64,000 nt of DNA, taken from positions 3,472,001 to 3,536,000 of the forward strand of contig CAWJOU010000005.1 of NCBI GenBank assembly GCA_963844575.1, given 5' to 3'. The notes beneath the pieces are model-generated. The model did not search any database. It was not told the origin of the DNA and saw nothing but the letters and a program-made list of their open reading frames with translations. Below are positions 26,205 to 35,043 of this stretch, piece after piece. This DNA is from DASZUK01 sp963844575. GTDB lineage: Bacteria; Actinomycetota; Acidimicrobiia; Acidimicrobiales; RAAP-2. A program made the position numbers and the translations under genes. Every line of letters begins with the position of its first letter. Position 1 is the first letter of the stretch.

Positions 26205-26981
26205 TCAGGCGGTCTTCTTGGTCCGCTTGGTCCGGGTGGACTTGAGCCGGAAGCTCTCGGTGCCGGTTTCGATGATGTGGGCGTTGAAGGTGAGCCGGTC
26301 GACGATGGCGGCCACCAGCCGGGGATCGCTGATCACCTGGCCCCACTCACTGAAGGGCAGGTTGGAGGCAGTGGCCACCGAGGCCCTCTCCTCGCGCTCG
26401 GTGAGGATCTGGAACAACAGCTCGGCCCCTTTGGCGTCGAGCTGGACGTAGCCGAGCTCGTCGAGGCACAGCAGGTCCACGCGGCCGTAGCGGGCGACGA
26501 TGCGACTGAGGCGCCGTTCGTCGGCCGCCTCGGCCAGCTCGTTGACCAGCCCGGCACAGGTGACGTAACGGACGGCCTTGCCCTGTTCGCAGGCCGCCAT
26601 GCCGAGGCCGATCAACAGGTGGCTCTTGCCGGTGCCCGAATCGCCGAGCAAGACCACCGGGTCCCCCGTTTCGAGGTAACCGCCCGAGGCCAAGGTCGCA
26701 ATGGTCGCCGCATTCACGTTCGGGGCGGCCGATAGGTTGAAGTCGCCGAGGCGCTTGACCCTCGGGAACCGGGCCTCGTGGACCCGGCGCAGCCGTCGCC
26801 GTTCGCCGCGTTCGTCGACTTCGGCGGCCAGTACCTCGGCCAGGTAGCCGAGATAGGTGGCCTGGCCCCGCTCGGCCATCTCGGCCAAGCGCAGCGACTC
26901 GGTGCGCACCGTCGGCAGGTGCAGCTCCCTCGTGGCCGCCCCGATGGCGGCTTGGGCGGCGGTGTCGGTCATCTTGGCCAT
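26205..26981 (-). CDS. istB: IS21-family helper ATPase IstB
   Basis: 258 residues. AAA+ ATPase that selects the target DNA and stimulates IstA. Walker A GDSGTGKSHL, Walker B VDLLCLDELGYV, sensor TASNLPFSEW and the end region DRLTFNAHIIETGTESFRL are all present. The start overlaps the istA stop (TGATG), the standard IS21 arrangement. Confidence 0.93.
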   Translation of the reverse strand: MAKMTDTAAQAAIGAATRELHLPTVRTESLRLAEMAERGQATYLGYLAEVLAAEVDERGERRRLRRVHEARFPRVKRLGDFNLSAAPNVNAATIATLASGGYLETGDPVVLLGDSGTGKSHLLIGLGMAACEQGKAVRYVTCAGLVNELAEAADERRLSRIVARYGRVDLLCLDELGYVQLDAKGAELLFQILTEREERASVATASNLPFSEWGQVISDPRLVAAIVDRLTFNAHIIETGTESFRLKSTRTKRTKKTA

Positions 26982-28513
26982 CAGCCGACCCCGAGCAGGT
27001 CGTCGTAGCGGTCGAGGACCGGCACCGGGCGATCGAACACGGTCAGGGACTCGTCCGTCATCACGGCGACCGGGCGCCGGTCGAGCGAACGTCGGGCCTC
27101 GACGGCCACCACCGCCGGGTCGATCGAGCCGGCGGCCAGTGCTCCTTCGATACCTGCGGTCACGGCGCTGCCCGTCATGGTCCGGTGCAGCAACAGCACG
27201 TCGACCAGGCTCCTCGTCCCGTCCTGGTCGCCCAGGCGCCGTCGGGCGGTCTCCCAGAACCGTTCGTGGGCCCTCGTGAAGGCCCCGGCGCGCCGGGCCG
27301 CCACCAGGGCGCTCGCCCCGGCCAGGGCACCAGGCTTGATGGTGAGGACCTCGAGATAGTGGTCGAGGAGGAGGACCTGAGCTCCCTTGCCCGCCGCCCT
27401 TGGGTGTCGGGCCACGACGGCCGTGCCGTCATGGGCGGTCACGCGGTCGGCGCCGAGCGTCACGTTGATGCGCCGGCCGGCGTAGCGGACGGGGACCGAA
27501 TAGAACGACTGGCGCACGCAGATGCGGCTCTTCGTGTCCACCCGGCAATTGAGGGCCAGCGCTACGTCGAAGGGCTCGGCCACCAGGGCGCCCAGCAGTG
27601 GACGTTCGGCGACGAAGTGCTGGGCCACGCTCAGGTGCCGGCCGCTCACGTGGCGCCGGTCGTCTCGATCGTCGCCGGCGGCTACCAGGTCGTTCAGCTC
27701 GTCCAGACCGGCCACGTCGGGCATCGGCACCAGGTGACGCCGACGGAACCGACCGACCTCGCCTTCAACGCCACCCTTCTCGTGGGCACCCTTCACGCCG
27801 GGTTGGCAAAAGAAGGAATCGAAGCCGTAGTGGCTGCGCAGAGCGATGAAGCGCTCGGTCTCGATCCGGCCCCGGCCCTTCATCACCCGCACCACCGCCG
27901 GCTTCAGATTGTCGTAGCGGACGCGCACCGGCACCCCGCCGAAGTGGGTGAAGGCCCGGACGTGGCCGTCCAAGAAGACCTCCTGGGCCTGGTTGAAGTA
28001 CACCCGGTGGAAGGCCTTGCCGGTCGCCGAGAGGCGCATCACGAACATCCACGCCTCCACCATGACCCCGGACAGCTTGAAACTGACCTGTCCGAAGTCG
28101 ACCTCGGCCTCGTCACCGAGCGGGTGGGTCTGGGGAACGCACACCTCGGGCAGGGCCACCGACTGCTTCTTCTTCACCGACGCCACGTAGCGACGCACCG
28201 AGGTCTCGCTCACCTGGGCGTCGTGCTCGTCCGCCAGTCGCTCGAAGATCCGACGGGCGGTGTGGCGTTGCTTCTTGGGCGCCGTCCGGTCCTCGGCCAG
28301 CCACCCGTCGATCACGACCTTCCAGGGACCGAGCGCCGGGCTGGGTCGCACCGCCACCTTGCGGTTGGGCGGCATCGCCGAGTCCAGTGCCTGACGCACC
28401 GTCCGGCGATGTACACCGAACTGCCGCGACAGCTCCCTGATGGAGAGGCCCGCAGGCCCGGCTCCCGCCCGTCGGATCTGCTCGAACAGTTCCACCTTCG
28501 ACCTCTTCGCCAT
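26981..28513 (-). CDS. istA: IS21-family transposase IstA
   Basis: 510 residues from ATG 28513 (MAKRSKVELFEQIRRAG). N-terminal helix-turn-helix (GLSIRELSRQFGVHRRTVRQAL), then the DDE core with EVDFGQVSFKL as first Asp, VRYDNLKPAV as second Asp and HEKGGVEGEVGRFRR carrying the Glu. C-terminal beta domain with FYSVPVRYAGRRINVTLG. Full length for the family, coupled with istB. Confidence 0.92.
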   Translation of the reverse strand: MAKRSKVELFEQIRRAGAGPAGLSIRELSRQFGVHRRTVRQALDSAMPPNRKVAVRPSPALGPWKVVIDGWLAEDRTAPKKQRHTARRIFERLADEHDAQVSETSVRRYVASVKKKQSVALPEVCVPQTHPLGDEAEVDFGQVSFKLSGVMVEAWMFVMRLSATGKAFHRVYFNQAQEVFLDGHVRAFTHFGGVPVRVRYDNLKPAVVRVMKGRGRIETERFIALRSHYGFDSFFCQPGVKGAHEKGGVEGEVGRFRRRHLVPMPDVAGLDELNDLVAAGDDRDDRRHVSGRHLSVAQHFVAERPLLGALVAEPFDVALALNCRVDTKSRICVRQSFYSVPVRYAGRRINVTLGADRVTAHDGTAVVARHPRAAGKGAQVLLLDHYLEVLTIKPGALAGASALVAARRAGAFTRAHERFWETARRRLGDQDGTRSLVDVLLLHRTMTGSAVTAGIEGALAAGSIDPAVVAVEARRSLDRRPVAVMTDESLTVFDRPVPVLDRYDDLLGVG

Positions 28514-28669
28514 GAGACCCAGGCTCCAGCCCACCTACAGCCAGCTGGTGGACCCCGCCGTCGCTGGGCGCCATGTGGGGCCAGATCGAATGGACAAGGT
28601 GGGGCCGAGTCAGGTGATCACACCCAGCCGTACTCGGCGAACGCCCAATAGGACGAGGAGACGAACAAG

Positions 28670-29206
28670 ATGGAACAGACGAATGGACACCACCAGGGAC
28701 GCCGGCGAATTCGCGGCGGTCGGATCGCGACTGCCGCCTTGGTCGCCGGAGGGCTGTCCGCATCGTTTCTCACGGCCGGAATTGCCGGCGCCTCGACCGG
28801 GGCCAGCATCGTCATTTCGACCGGCAAGAACGCCAAGCTCGGCACGATCCTCGTGAGTGGCAACACGCTCTACACGCTGAAAGCCAGCAAGACGCCCTGT
28901 ACCGCCCAGTGTTTGACGGTCTGGCCCGCAGTGCTGCTGCCAAAGGGCGTGACGTCGGCGATGGCGGGGAAGGGTGTCAGCGCGGCAAAGCTCGGCACGG
29001 TGAAGCGATCCGGCGGCGCACTCCAGGTGACCTATTCGGGCAAGCCCCTCTACTGGTTCAGCGGCGACAAAGCCATGGGACAGGTGAACGGGAACGTGAC
29101 GGACACGTGGGGCAAGTGGTCCTCCATCGTGACGGCAAAATCGGGACAGTCTGGATCTGGATCGACTCCCACGACCAGCCCCAGTTCCGGCGGCGCCTCT
29201 TTCTAG
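28670..29206 (+). CDS. Secreted PF03640 repeat protein
   Basis: 178 residues. Signal peptide (ATAALVAGGLSASFLTAGIAGA), then IVISTGKNAKLGTILVSGNTLYTLKASKTPCTAQCLTVWPAVLLPKG and LQVTYSGKPLYWFSGDKAMGQVNGNVTDTWGKWSSI. This is a close paralogue of the protein at 23057-23818, but its linker is short (SGSGSTPTTSP) where the other is Pro/Thr-rich; both end SSGGASF. Exported, function unknown. It starts 49 bases from the right end of the IS21 element. Confidence 0.8.
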   Translation: MEQTNGHHQGRRRIRGGRIATAALVAGGLSASFLTAGIAGASTGASIVISTGKNAKLGTILVSGNTLYTLKASKTPCTAQCLTVWPAVLLPKGVTSAMAGKGVSAAKLGTVKRSGGALQVTYSGKPLYWFSGDKAMGQVNGNVTDTWGKWSSIVTAKSGQSGSGSTPTTSPSSGGASF

Positions 29207-29234
29207 CGCCCGACCTGAGGGTCGAGAGGTCTTC

Positions 29235-30272
29235 GTGACGTTCCTAGCTCCGCTCGTCCGCTCACCTTCCACGGCGTCCGTGGAGAGGAGAGGCCAACGG
29301 ACCAACGGGCGGCGGTTTGCGCTGTCGTCCCGGGCCTACCTACCGGCGTGTTCGATCGCCGCGGTCGCCGTCGTCCTGGTCGGGTTCGGGTCGTTCAGCC
29401 ACTTCGGTGGCTCGGACTTCGTCGCGGCGACGTCGAGTCTTCGCGTCGTCGTAGTCGGGCCGCTCAGCCTGGCGATCATCGGGGTCTTTCTCGTCGCCGA
29501 GCGGGTGCGACCCGCCCAACGGCGCCCACTGATCGCCCGCGGTCACCGCCAGGACGTTCTCTTCACGGCGTTCAACGCGATCCTGGTTGTTCCACTGGTG
29601 ACCGCTCTCACCCTCACCTTTGCCGAGATCGCGCAGCGGGCTCTCCCCTGGATCGTTCTGCCGAGAATCGGAGCCGTGCCGCGTTGGGCAGTCATCGCCG
29701 TGCTCTTCGTGGCCATGGACGGGTGCAACTGGTTCGCCCACCTCGCGAACCATCGCATCCGCATGCTGTGGCGTTTCCACGAACTTCACCATTCCCAAGA
29801 GGACATGAGCGTGCTGACGGTGTTTCGTACGCATCCCCTCATCCACGTCTCATATCTCATCGCGCTCGTCCCGGGCATCGTGCTCCTCGCCAATGGGGCC
29901 CTGTCGACGACGCTCCTGGTCATCTACGGCTCGATCGTGGCGTTCGCTCACTCCAACACCAACCTGGGATTCGGGCCTCTGGGGCGAATCTTCGTCAGTC
30001 CGAACTTTCACCGAATTCACCACCGGCTGGACGGACCTCAGGATGTCAACCTCGGCTTCGCGTTGACGATCTGGGACCAGCTCTTCCACCGAGCCGTGTT
30101 TCCGACGGCAGCGACCATCAGGATCGACACTGGGCTGCCGGGCCGACCGTTGATCGTCGAACAGGCAGGAGCGCGACCGCATCATCTGTCGGTCTTTGCC
30201 GCTCAGCTCCTCGCTCCGTTCCGGCCGATCAAAGCGACCGACCCGATCTCCGAGAGTGCACGAAGTGACTGA
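29235..30272 (+). CDS. Fatty acid hydroxylase/sterol desaturase-like membrane protein
   Basis: 345 residues, GTG start. Four to six membrane segments and the three His boxes of the non-haem di-iron superfamily: WFAHLANHR, FHELHHSQ, and NFHRIHHR. A late HH pair (ARPHHL) may not be a ligand. Such enzymes hydroxylate or desaturate lipids. It starts 28 bases after the PF03640 gene on the same strand and could be cotranscribed. Confidence 0.8.
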   Translation: MTFLAPLVRSPSTASVERRGQRTNGRRFALSSRAYLPACSIAAVAVVLVGFGSFSHFGGSDFVAATSSLRVVVVGPLSLAIIGVFLVAERVRPAQRRPLIARGHRQDVLFTAFNAILVVPLVTALTLTFAEIAQRALPWIVLPRIGAVPRWAVIAVLFVAMDGCNWFAHLANHRIRMLWRFHELHHSQEDMSVLTVFRTHPLIHVSYLIALVPGIVLLANGALSTTLLVIYGSIVAFAHSNTNLGFGPLGRIFVSPNFHRIHHRLDGPQDVNLGFALTIWDQLFHRAVFPTAATIRIDTGLPGRPLIVEQAGARPHHLSVFAAQLLAPFRPIKATDPISESARSD

Positions 30273-30437
30273 CCGACCGGGAGTAGAGGGCGGTCGACTC
30301 TCAGGGGGATCAGTGCCTACCGACGTCCTGACGACACGAGACGCTCCTGGCTACGGCGGAGAGAGCCGCGGCGCGAGTGCGGAAGACGAAAGCCAGCAGT
30401 CCGTGCCAGCGATCTCGGTTCGTCGCTAGCGGCGTCA

Positions 30438-30690
30438 TCACCATGAAGCAGCGTCGACCTCGGCCCGCAGGATGTGGCCGATCCAGCGGATGCGCAGCTC
30501 TCGAACCTCGTTGATCTCGTCGACGCTGGTCACAGTCGCCGTCGCCTGCTCGACGAGAACGGGGGTCGACGGCATCCATCAGGCGGGCCCCACTTGGCGA
30601 ACGGCCAAACGCAAGACACCCAAGATGGCGACGGTGATGGACCAACTAGCCCGATGGATCCGGCGAGCCGCGATGAGTCCTGCGGCGTCC
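30438..30690 (-). pseudogene. Remnant of a cation diffusion facilitator (CDF) gene
   Basis: Reading the minus strand in three frames gives consecutive CDF-like blocks: SITVAILGVLRLAVRQVG, ARLMDAVDP, then VLVEQATATVTSVDEINEVR joined to ELRIRWIGHILRAEVDAAS, followed by two stop codons. The last block resembles the start of the cytoplasmic domain of zinc/cadmium exporters. Two frameshifts and missing ends mark it as decayed. The rest of 30273-30731 holds nothing else I recognise. Confidence 0.5.
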
Positions 30691-30731
30691 GGCGGTCGTA
30701 CTGTCGAACCTGTTACCCAGGAGGACTTCTG

Positions 30732-31295
30732 ATGCGCAGCGTGACCTATTCGATGGGTGTCTCACTTGACGGCTACATCGTCGGGCCGGAAGGCGACTTC
30801 GACTGGACGGCACCCGACGAGGAGGCCTTTCGCTTCGTCACCGACGAGATACGAGAGGTCGGCGTCCACCTGTTGGGACGACGGCTGTACGAGACGATGC
30901 TGTACTGGGAAACCGCCGACCAGGATCCATCGCTCGACGACTCAATGCTCGAGTGGGCCGCGATCTGGAAGCGGCTTCCCAAGGTGGTGTTCTCCACCAC
31001 GCTGTCGGCGGTGCAGGGCAATGCCCACCTGGCCTCCGGCGGCCTGGCGGAGGAGATCGAGCGGTTGCGAGTCGAACCGGGGGCGGGCGACATCGCGATT
31101 GGCGGCGCGACTCTCGCCGCCGAGGCGGCTGCGTTGGGTCTAATCGACGAGTACCGGGCCAGGGTCCACCCGGTGCTGGTCGGCGGTGGCATTCCGTTCT
31201 TTCCCCAGCGCGAGCGCCGGGTGGATCTCGAGCTCGTCGAGACCCGCACCTTCAGCTCGAAAGTCGTCTACCTCCGCTACCGCGTGAGCCGGTAG
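30732..31295 (+). CDS. Dihydrofolate reductase family (RibD C-terminal-like) protein
   Basis: 187 residues. ATG with AGGAGG ten bases upstream. Sequence pattern of the RibD_C/DHFR fold: SVTYSMGVSLDGYIVGPEGDFDW, HLLGRRLYETMLYW, PKVVFSTTL, DIAIGGATLAAEAAALGLIDEYRARVHPVLVGGGIPFFP. Likely an NADPH-dependent reductase of unknown substrate. Confidence 0.85.
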   Translation: MRSVTYSMGVSLDGYIVGPEGDFDWTAPDEEAFRFVTDEIREVGVHLLGRRLYETMLYWETADQDPSLDDSMLEWAAIWKRLPKVVFSTTLSAVQGNAHLASGGLAEEIERLRVEPGAGDIAIGGATLAAEAAALGLIDEYRARVHPVLVGGGIPFFPQRERRVDLELVETRTFSSKVVYLRYRVSR

Positions 31296-31483
31296 CCGGC
31301 TCATCTGGCCGAGCCCCTGGTGGTGCTGTCAAGCAACAGGAGACGTTCAAAGTTTCGGACGCAGTGCATCTGCCGGAAACGTCTGCCCGAGGAGCGAACG
31401 CGACCCCTCCGATGGTTCAGAGGCCCATGTGTAGCCGACGTAATGCCGCGGATGCTGCTTTGACACTCGAAGTTGGTCCGCGG

Positions 31484-33034
31484 TCACCGGCACGCAATCC
31501 GTACGCGGGAGACCTGGGCTCGAGGTGGTTCCTCTAGCCCAGGTTCGATCGCCGCGATCCCATTTTCGGATGCCAGCAGCGTCTTCAGGTCACCGCGGCG
31601 CAGCACCAGACCGGCGATGAGAGCCGCGGCTGCAAAGACCAAGGCGCACCACACGAAGGCCGTCGTGTAGCCATGGAGCTGAGCTGCCTGGACGTTTGCC
31701 GGGTTCAGCGCCCGACCGACCAGGTAGGACGTGGCGGCACTTGCGGCGAGGGTGTTGAGCAACGCCGTGCCGATGGATCCCCCAACCATCTGTGCCGTGT
31801 TGAGGGTGGCCGATCCCACGCCGGCATCTTGGGGTCCCAACCCGAGGGTGCCGGTGCTGAAGGCCGGAGAGATGCTCAGCCCCGATCCAACACCCAGTAG
31901 GAGAAGATAGGGAAGCACGTCGCTCACATACGACGAACGCGATCCGACCAGGTGGAGCCCGAACAACGCCGCAGCAGACAGGAGCAAGCCGATCGGCACG
32001 ATTGGCTTGGGACCGAATCGCGGCAAGAGGAGGCGATTGGAGACCTGGGCCATCGCCGCCACGGCACCTACGAGGGGCAGGAACGCGATGCCGGTCTTCA
32101 CCGGACTGAACTCCAACGTGCCCTGTAGGTAGTAGGTCAAGAACAAGAACACCCCGAAGACCCCGACGGCGCCAAACAGCATCACCAGCAGTGATCCACC
32201 CCGCGTCCGATTGAGCACCACCCGAGGTGGGAGCAACGGGTGCTTGGCACTGGTCTCGAAGAGGGCGAACCCAGCCAGCAGGAGGACACCCGCGGCGAGA
32301 AACCCGATCGTGAAGGGATCGCTCCACCCGGTGGTCTCGGCGTGTGAGAAGCCGAATACCAGCGAAAACAGCCCGCCGCCCACCAGCAAGAGGCCGGGCA
32401 GGTCGAAGGGATCGTGATCAGCCCCCTGGTCGTTCTTCAACCACAGGAGGGTGCCGGCAATAGCGCCGGCGGCAAAGACGAGGTTGACGAGGAGCGTCCA
32501 TCGCCACGACGCGTAGGAGGTCAAGATGCCACCCAAGAGGAGTCCGAGCGCTCCCCCAGCGCCGGCGATGGCTCCGTAGATACCGAAGGCCTTCCCCCGC
32601 TCATCGGGATCAGTGAAGGTAGTGGTCAAGAGGGCCAGTACCGAAGGGGCCAGGAGGGCCCCGAAGGCACCCTGGACCGTTCGAGCGATGACGAGCATCG
32701 TGAAGTCGACCGATGCAGCACCGATAGCCGAGGCCATCGCGAAGCCGACCAGCCCAGCGATGAGCGCCTGCTTGCGTCCCACCCGGTCACCGATACGGCC
32801 GCCAAGGAGGAGCAAGGTGCCGAAAGCGAGTGAGTACGCGGTGACGATCCATTGGCGATCAGCGTTTGAAAAGTGCAGATCGTGCTGTGCAGTGGGGAGA
32901 GCGATGTTGACGATGGTGCTGTCGAGAACCACCATCAGCTGGGCGATCCCCAAGACGGCGAGAATCCACCATCGGCGACCGTAGTTGGCGTCATCGACCG
33001 GGGCCGCGTGGTCCATCATCATCAGAGTGGTCAC
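31484..33034 (-). CDS. DHA2-type MFS drug-efflux transporter
   Basis: 516 residues, 14 predicted membrane segments. Family markers: LDSTIVNIALPTAQHDLHFSNADRQWIVTAYSLAFGTLLLLGGRIGDRVGRK, RTVQGAFGALLAPSVLALL and GAGGALGLLLGGILTSYASWRWTLLVNL. Likely proton/drug antiporter. A LysR stub lies divergently 98 bases upstream, so the transporter was probably once controlled by that regulator. Confidence 0.88.
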   Translation of the reverse strand: MTTLMMMDHAAPVDDANYGRRWWILAVLGIAQLMVVLDSTIVNIALPTAQHDLHFSNADRQWIVTAYSLAFGTLLLLGGRIGDRVGRKQALIAGLVGFAMASAIGAASVDFTMLVIARTVQGAFGALLAPSVLALLTTTFTDPDERGKAFGIYGAIAGAGGALGLLLGGILTSYASWRWTLLVNLVFAAGAIAGTLLWLKNDQGADHDPFDLPGLLLVGGGLFSLVFGFSHAETTGWSDPFTIGFLAAGVLLLAGFALFETSAKHPLLPPRVVLNRTRGGSLLVMLFGAVGVFGVFLFLTYYLQGTLEFSPVKTGIAFLPLVGAVAAMAQVSNRLLLPRFGPKPIVPIGLLLSAAALFGLHLVGSRSSYVSDVLPYLLLLGVGSGLSISPAFSTGTLGLGPQDAGVGSATLNTAQMVGGSIGTALLNTLAASAATSYLVGRALNPANVQAAQLHGYTTAFVWCALVFAAAALIAGLVLRRGDLKTLLASENGIAAIEPGLEEPPRAQVSRVRIACR

Positions 33035-33131
33035 CGCGTGCTCCGTCTCTCGAGCAGATCGCTGGAAGGTATAACCGGTTGCCCCGCCGTCGTCCAGGAT
33101 CTGTCAGCGTCACGATCAATAGCGTGAAGCG

Positions 33132-33211
33132 ATGGATCTACCACCGCGTCTGCTTCGATACTTCATGGCTGTGGCGGAGGAACTTCACTTCGGTCGCGCC
33201 GCGGCGCGCCA
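33132..33211 (+). pseudogene. 5' stub of a LysR-type regulator
   Basis: The frame MDLPPRLLRYFMAVAEELHFGRAAARH is the start of a LysR helix-turn-helix and is then cut by the IS5-type element at 33215. Beyond the element, around 37585-37615, a frame reads VLRLVDPALR, like the last part of LysR proteins, so the middle is missing. It is divergent from the MFS gene. Confidence 0.65.
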
Positions 33212-33293
33212 TTAGAGACTGTTCGGATAATTTGAGCAGGTAGCGAGCCAAATCGGCCTCTTCCGGGTCCCCGAACCGCATAGGCTCAAACCC

Positions 33294-33709
33294 ATGGAGC
33301 CCGATTCGGCCGCATTGGCCCAGACCTGGCGCACGACTCACGGCGACATGACCGACCAGGAGTGGGAGCTCATCGTCGATCTCGTCGCTCCGTACTGGAC
33401 GCCCGGCTCGATGGGTCGACCGGTGAAAGTGGACCGACGCCGGGTGGTCGACGCCATCTTCTACGTCGTGGCCACGGGCTGTCAGTGGCGGGCGCTCCCC
33501 GACAGTTACCCGAACTGGAACACCGTCCATCGCTACCACCTGGCCTGGTCACGCGATGGCACGTGGGAGCGCGTGGCCGAGCGGCTGGCCACCGCGGTGC
33601 GCGAGAAGGAGGGTCGCCCGGGCTTGCCCTCGGCGGGCATCGTCGATGCCCGCTCGGTCCGGGCCTCTTCGGTGGTGAGCAAGCAAACCAAGGGATTCGA
33701 CGCCGGCAA
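33294..33709 (+). pseudogene. IS5-family transposase, N-terminal part
   Basis: Encodes MTDQEWELIVDLVAPYW, VDAIFYVVATGCQWRALPDSYPNWNTVHRYH and GIVDARSVRASSVVSKQTKGFDAG. The first Asp of the DDE triad is in IVDARSV. The frame enters the RIT element just after GFDAG and stops at 33788. Fusing it to codons from 37087 onward gives GFDAG-KKINGRKTFG, the normal family order. Confidence 0.85.
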
Positions 33710-33804
33710 TTACGCCGGGTCGGCCGTTATGCCGGGTGCGCCCGCGAAGGTCCACGTTCTCGCAGACGAGAGCGGGTGGTGCCCGTGACGGGGTCGGCAT
33801 AACG
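33705..33804 (+). repeat. Left terminal inverted repeat of the RIT element
   Basis: 100 bp matching the inverse of 36963-37062 with three differences. It contains CCGTTATGCCG (33724-33734) and the inverse CGGCATAACG (33795-33804), a probable pair of recombinase-binding arms about 60 bases apart. Confidence 0.88.
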
Positions 33805-33855
33805 GCGAGGCGGTGACAAGGCTCTCTTCCGCATCATTCCGGAGAGGAGCTGAAC

Positions 33856-35043
33856 ATGGCTGGACCGTTCCCGACCCGTGTTACCGGGCCGTTCGTTGGG
33901 CAGGTTGATGGCTTTCGTGCCGAGCTGGGCCGCCTCGGTTATTCGCGGCGAAGTGCCGAAGGGCACCTGTACGTGCTGGCGCACCTCAGCCGATGGCTCG
34001 AGGAAGAAGAACTTGTCGCAGACACCCTGACGGCCGAGGTGCTGGAACGCTTCGTCGCCAGCTCCCGCGCGGCGGGCCGGCGACGTCCGCACTCGGTGAC
34101 GTCCCTTCGGCTCCTCGTCGACTACCTCTGCGCGAGCGGGGTGGTCCCGCCGGAACCTTCGGTGCCCACCTCTTCACTCGAGCGGCTCCTCGGGGAGTAC
34201 CGGCGCTACTTGAGTGCTGAACGGCGCCTCGCCGCGTCGACCGTTCGGTCACGTGTCGATCTCGCCCGCCGGTTCCTCGGCGGCCTCGACCCCGGCCGCC
34301 TGGCGCCGTCGGAGGTGACGGCGTTCGTGCTGCGCGAGTCGCGCCGTTACAGCGCCGGCTCGATGAAGGGCCTCACGACCGGTCTCCGTTCGCTGCTCAG
34401 GTTCCTCTATCTCGACGGTGTCCTCGACCGGGATCTCACCGGTGCGGTTCCCACCGTTGCGAGCTGGCGGAAGACCGGATTGCCGAGGGGCATCGACCGC
34501 CAGACGATACAGGCGCTGCTCGACAGCTGCGACAGAACGACGGTGCTCGGAGCTCGCGATTTCGCCATCCTCACCTTGCTCTCACGCCTCGGGCTCCGCG
34601 CCGGCGAAGTGGCGGCGATCGAGCTCGGCGACATCGACTGGCGTGCGGGCGAGATCGTCGTCCGGGGCAAGGGCAACCGCCGCGACCGCTTGCCCTTGCC
34701 GAACGACGTCGGCGAAGCGCTCGTCGCGTACCTCTCCGCCGCGCGCCGGACGTCCACTTGCCGGGCGGTGTTCCGGCGCGGCCACGCTCCCGAAGGAGCG
34801 ATGACGTCACGGGCGGTCGTGATGGTGCCGCGCCGGGCCGCTCAGCGCATCAGTGCACCGGTCGTCGGGGCCCATCGCCTGCGACACGCCGCTGCGACCG
34901 AGATGCTCGCCGGAGGGGCGTCGCTCTCGGAGATCGCGCAGGTTCTCCGGCATGGCAGTGAGTCGACGACGCGGATCTATGCCGCTGTCGACCGCGCCGC
35001 TCTTTCGCTGGTTGTGCGCCCGTGGCCGGGGGCGGTCCGATGA
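33856..35043 (+). CDS. ritA: RIT tyrosine recombinase A
   Basis: 395 residues, ATG preceded by GGAGAGGAG. N-terminal SAM-like DNA-binding domain and C-terminal phage-integrase domain: catalytic Arg in LSRLGLRAGEVA, Lys in VRGKGNRRDRLP, HxxR as HRLRHAAAT, His in VLRHGSESTT and nucleophile Tyr in RIYAAVD. First gene of the trio; it overlaps the next by ATGA. Acts in strand exchange at the terminal repeats. Confidence 0.9.
   Translation: MAGPFPTRVTGPFVGQVDGFRAELGRLGYSRRSAEGHLYVLAHLSRWLEEEELVADTLTAEVLERFVASSRAAGRRRPHSVTSLRLLVDYLCASGVVPPEPSVPTSSLERLLGEYRRYLSAERRLAASTVRSRVDLARRFLGGLDPGRLAPSEVTAFVLRESRRYSAGSMKGLTTGLRSLLRFLYLDGVLDRDLTGAVPTVASWRKTGLPRGIDRQTIQALLDSCDRTTVLGARDFAILTLLSRLGLRAGEVAAIELGDIDWRAGEIVVRGKGNRRDRLPLPNDVGEALVAYLSAARRTSTCRAVFRRGHAPEGAMTSRAVVMVPRRAAQRISAPVVGAHRLRHAAATEMLAGGASLSEIAQVLRHGSESTTRIYAAVDRAALSLVVRPWPGAVR

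Larger units (their letters stand above)
24142..28620. mobile_element. IS21-family element with passenger gene, interrupted by IS3
   Basis: Both ends carry TG, 12 bases, then GGCCCCACC[GT]TGTCCAT with a second GATCTGGCCCCAC copy: left 24142-24190, right 28571-28620 in inverse orientation. Inside are istA, istB and, convergently, a pRiA4b ORF-3-like gene, plus an IS3 copy at 24207-25609. The two GGCCCCAC copies at each end fit the multiple transposase-binding repeats of IS21 ends. I found no convincing target duplication. Confidence 0.7.

Noticed and set aside
24142..28620. Target duplication of the IS21 element
   Set aside because: Flanks GGGAA and CACCC do not match; I could not find a direct repeat of 4-8 bases.
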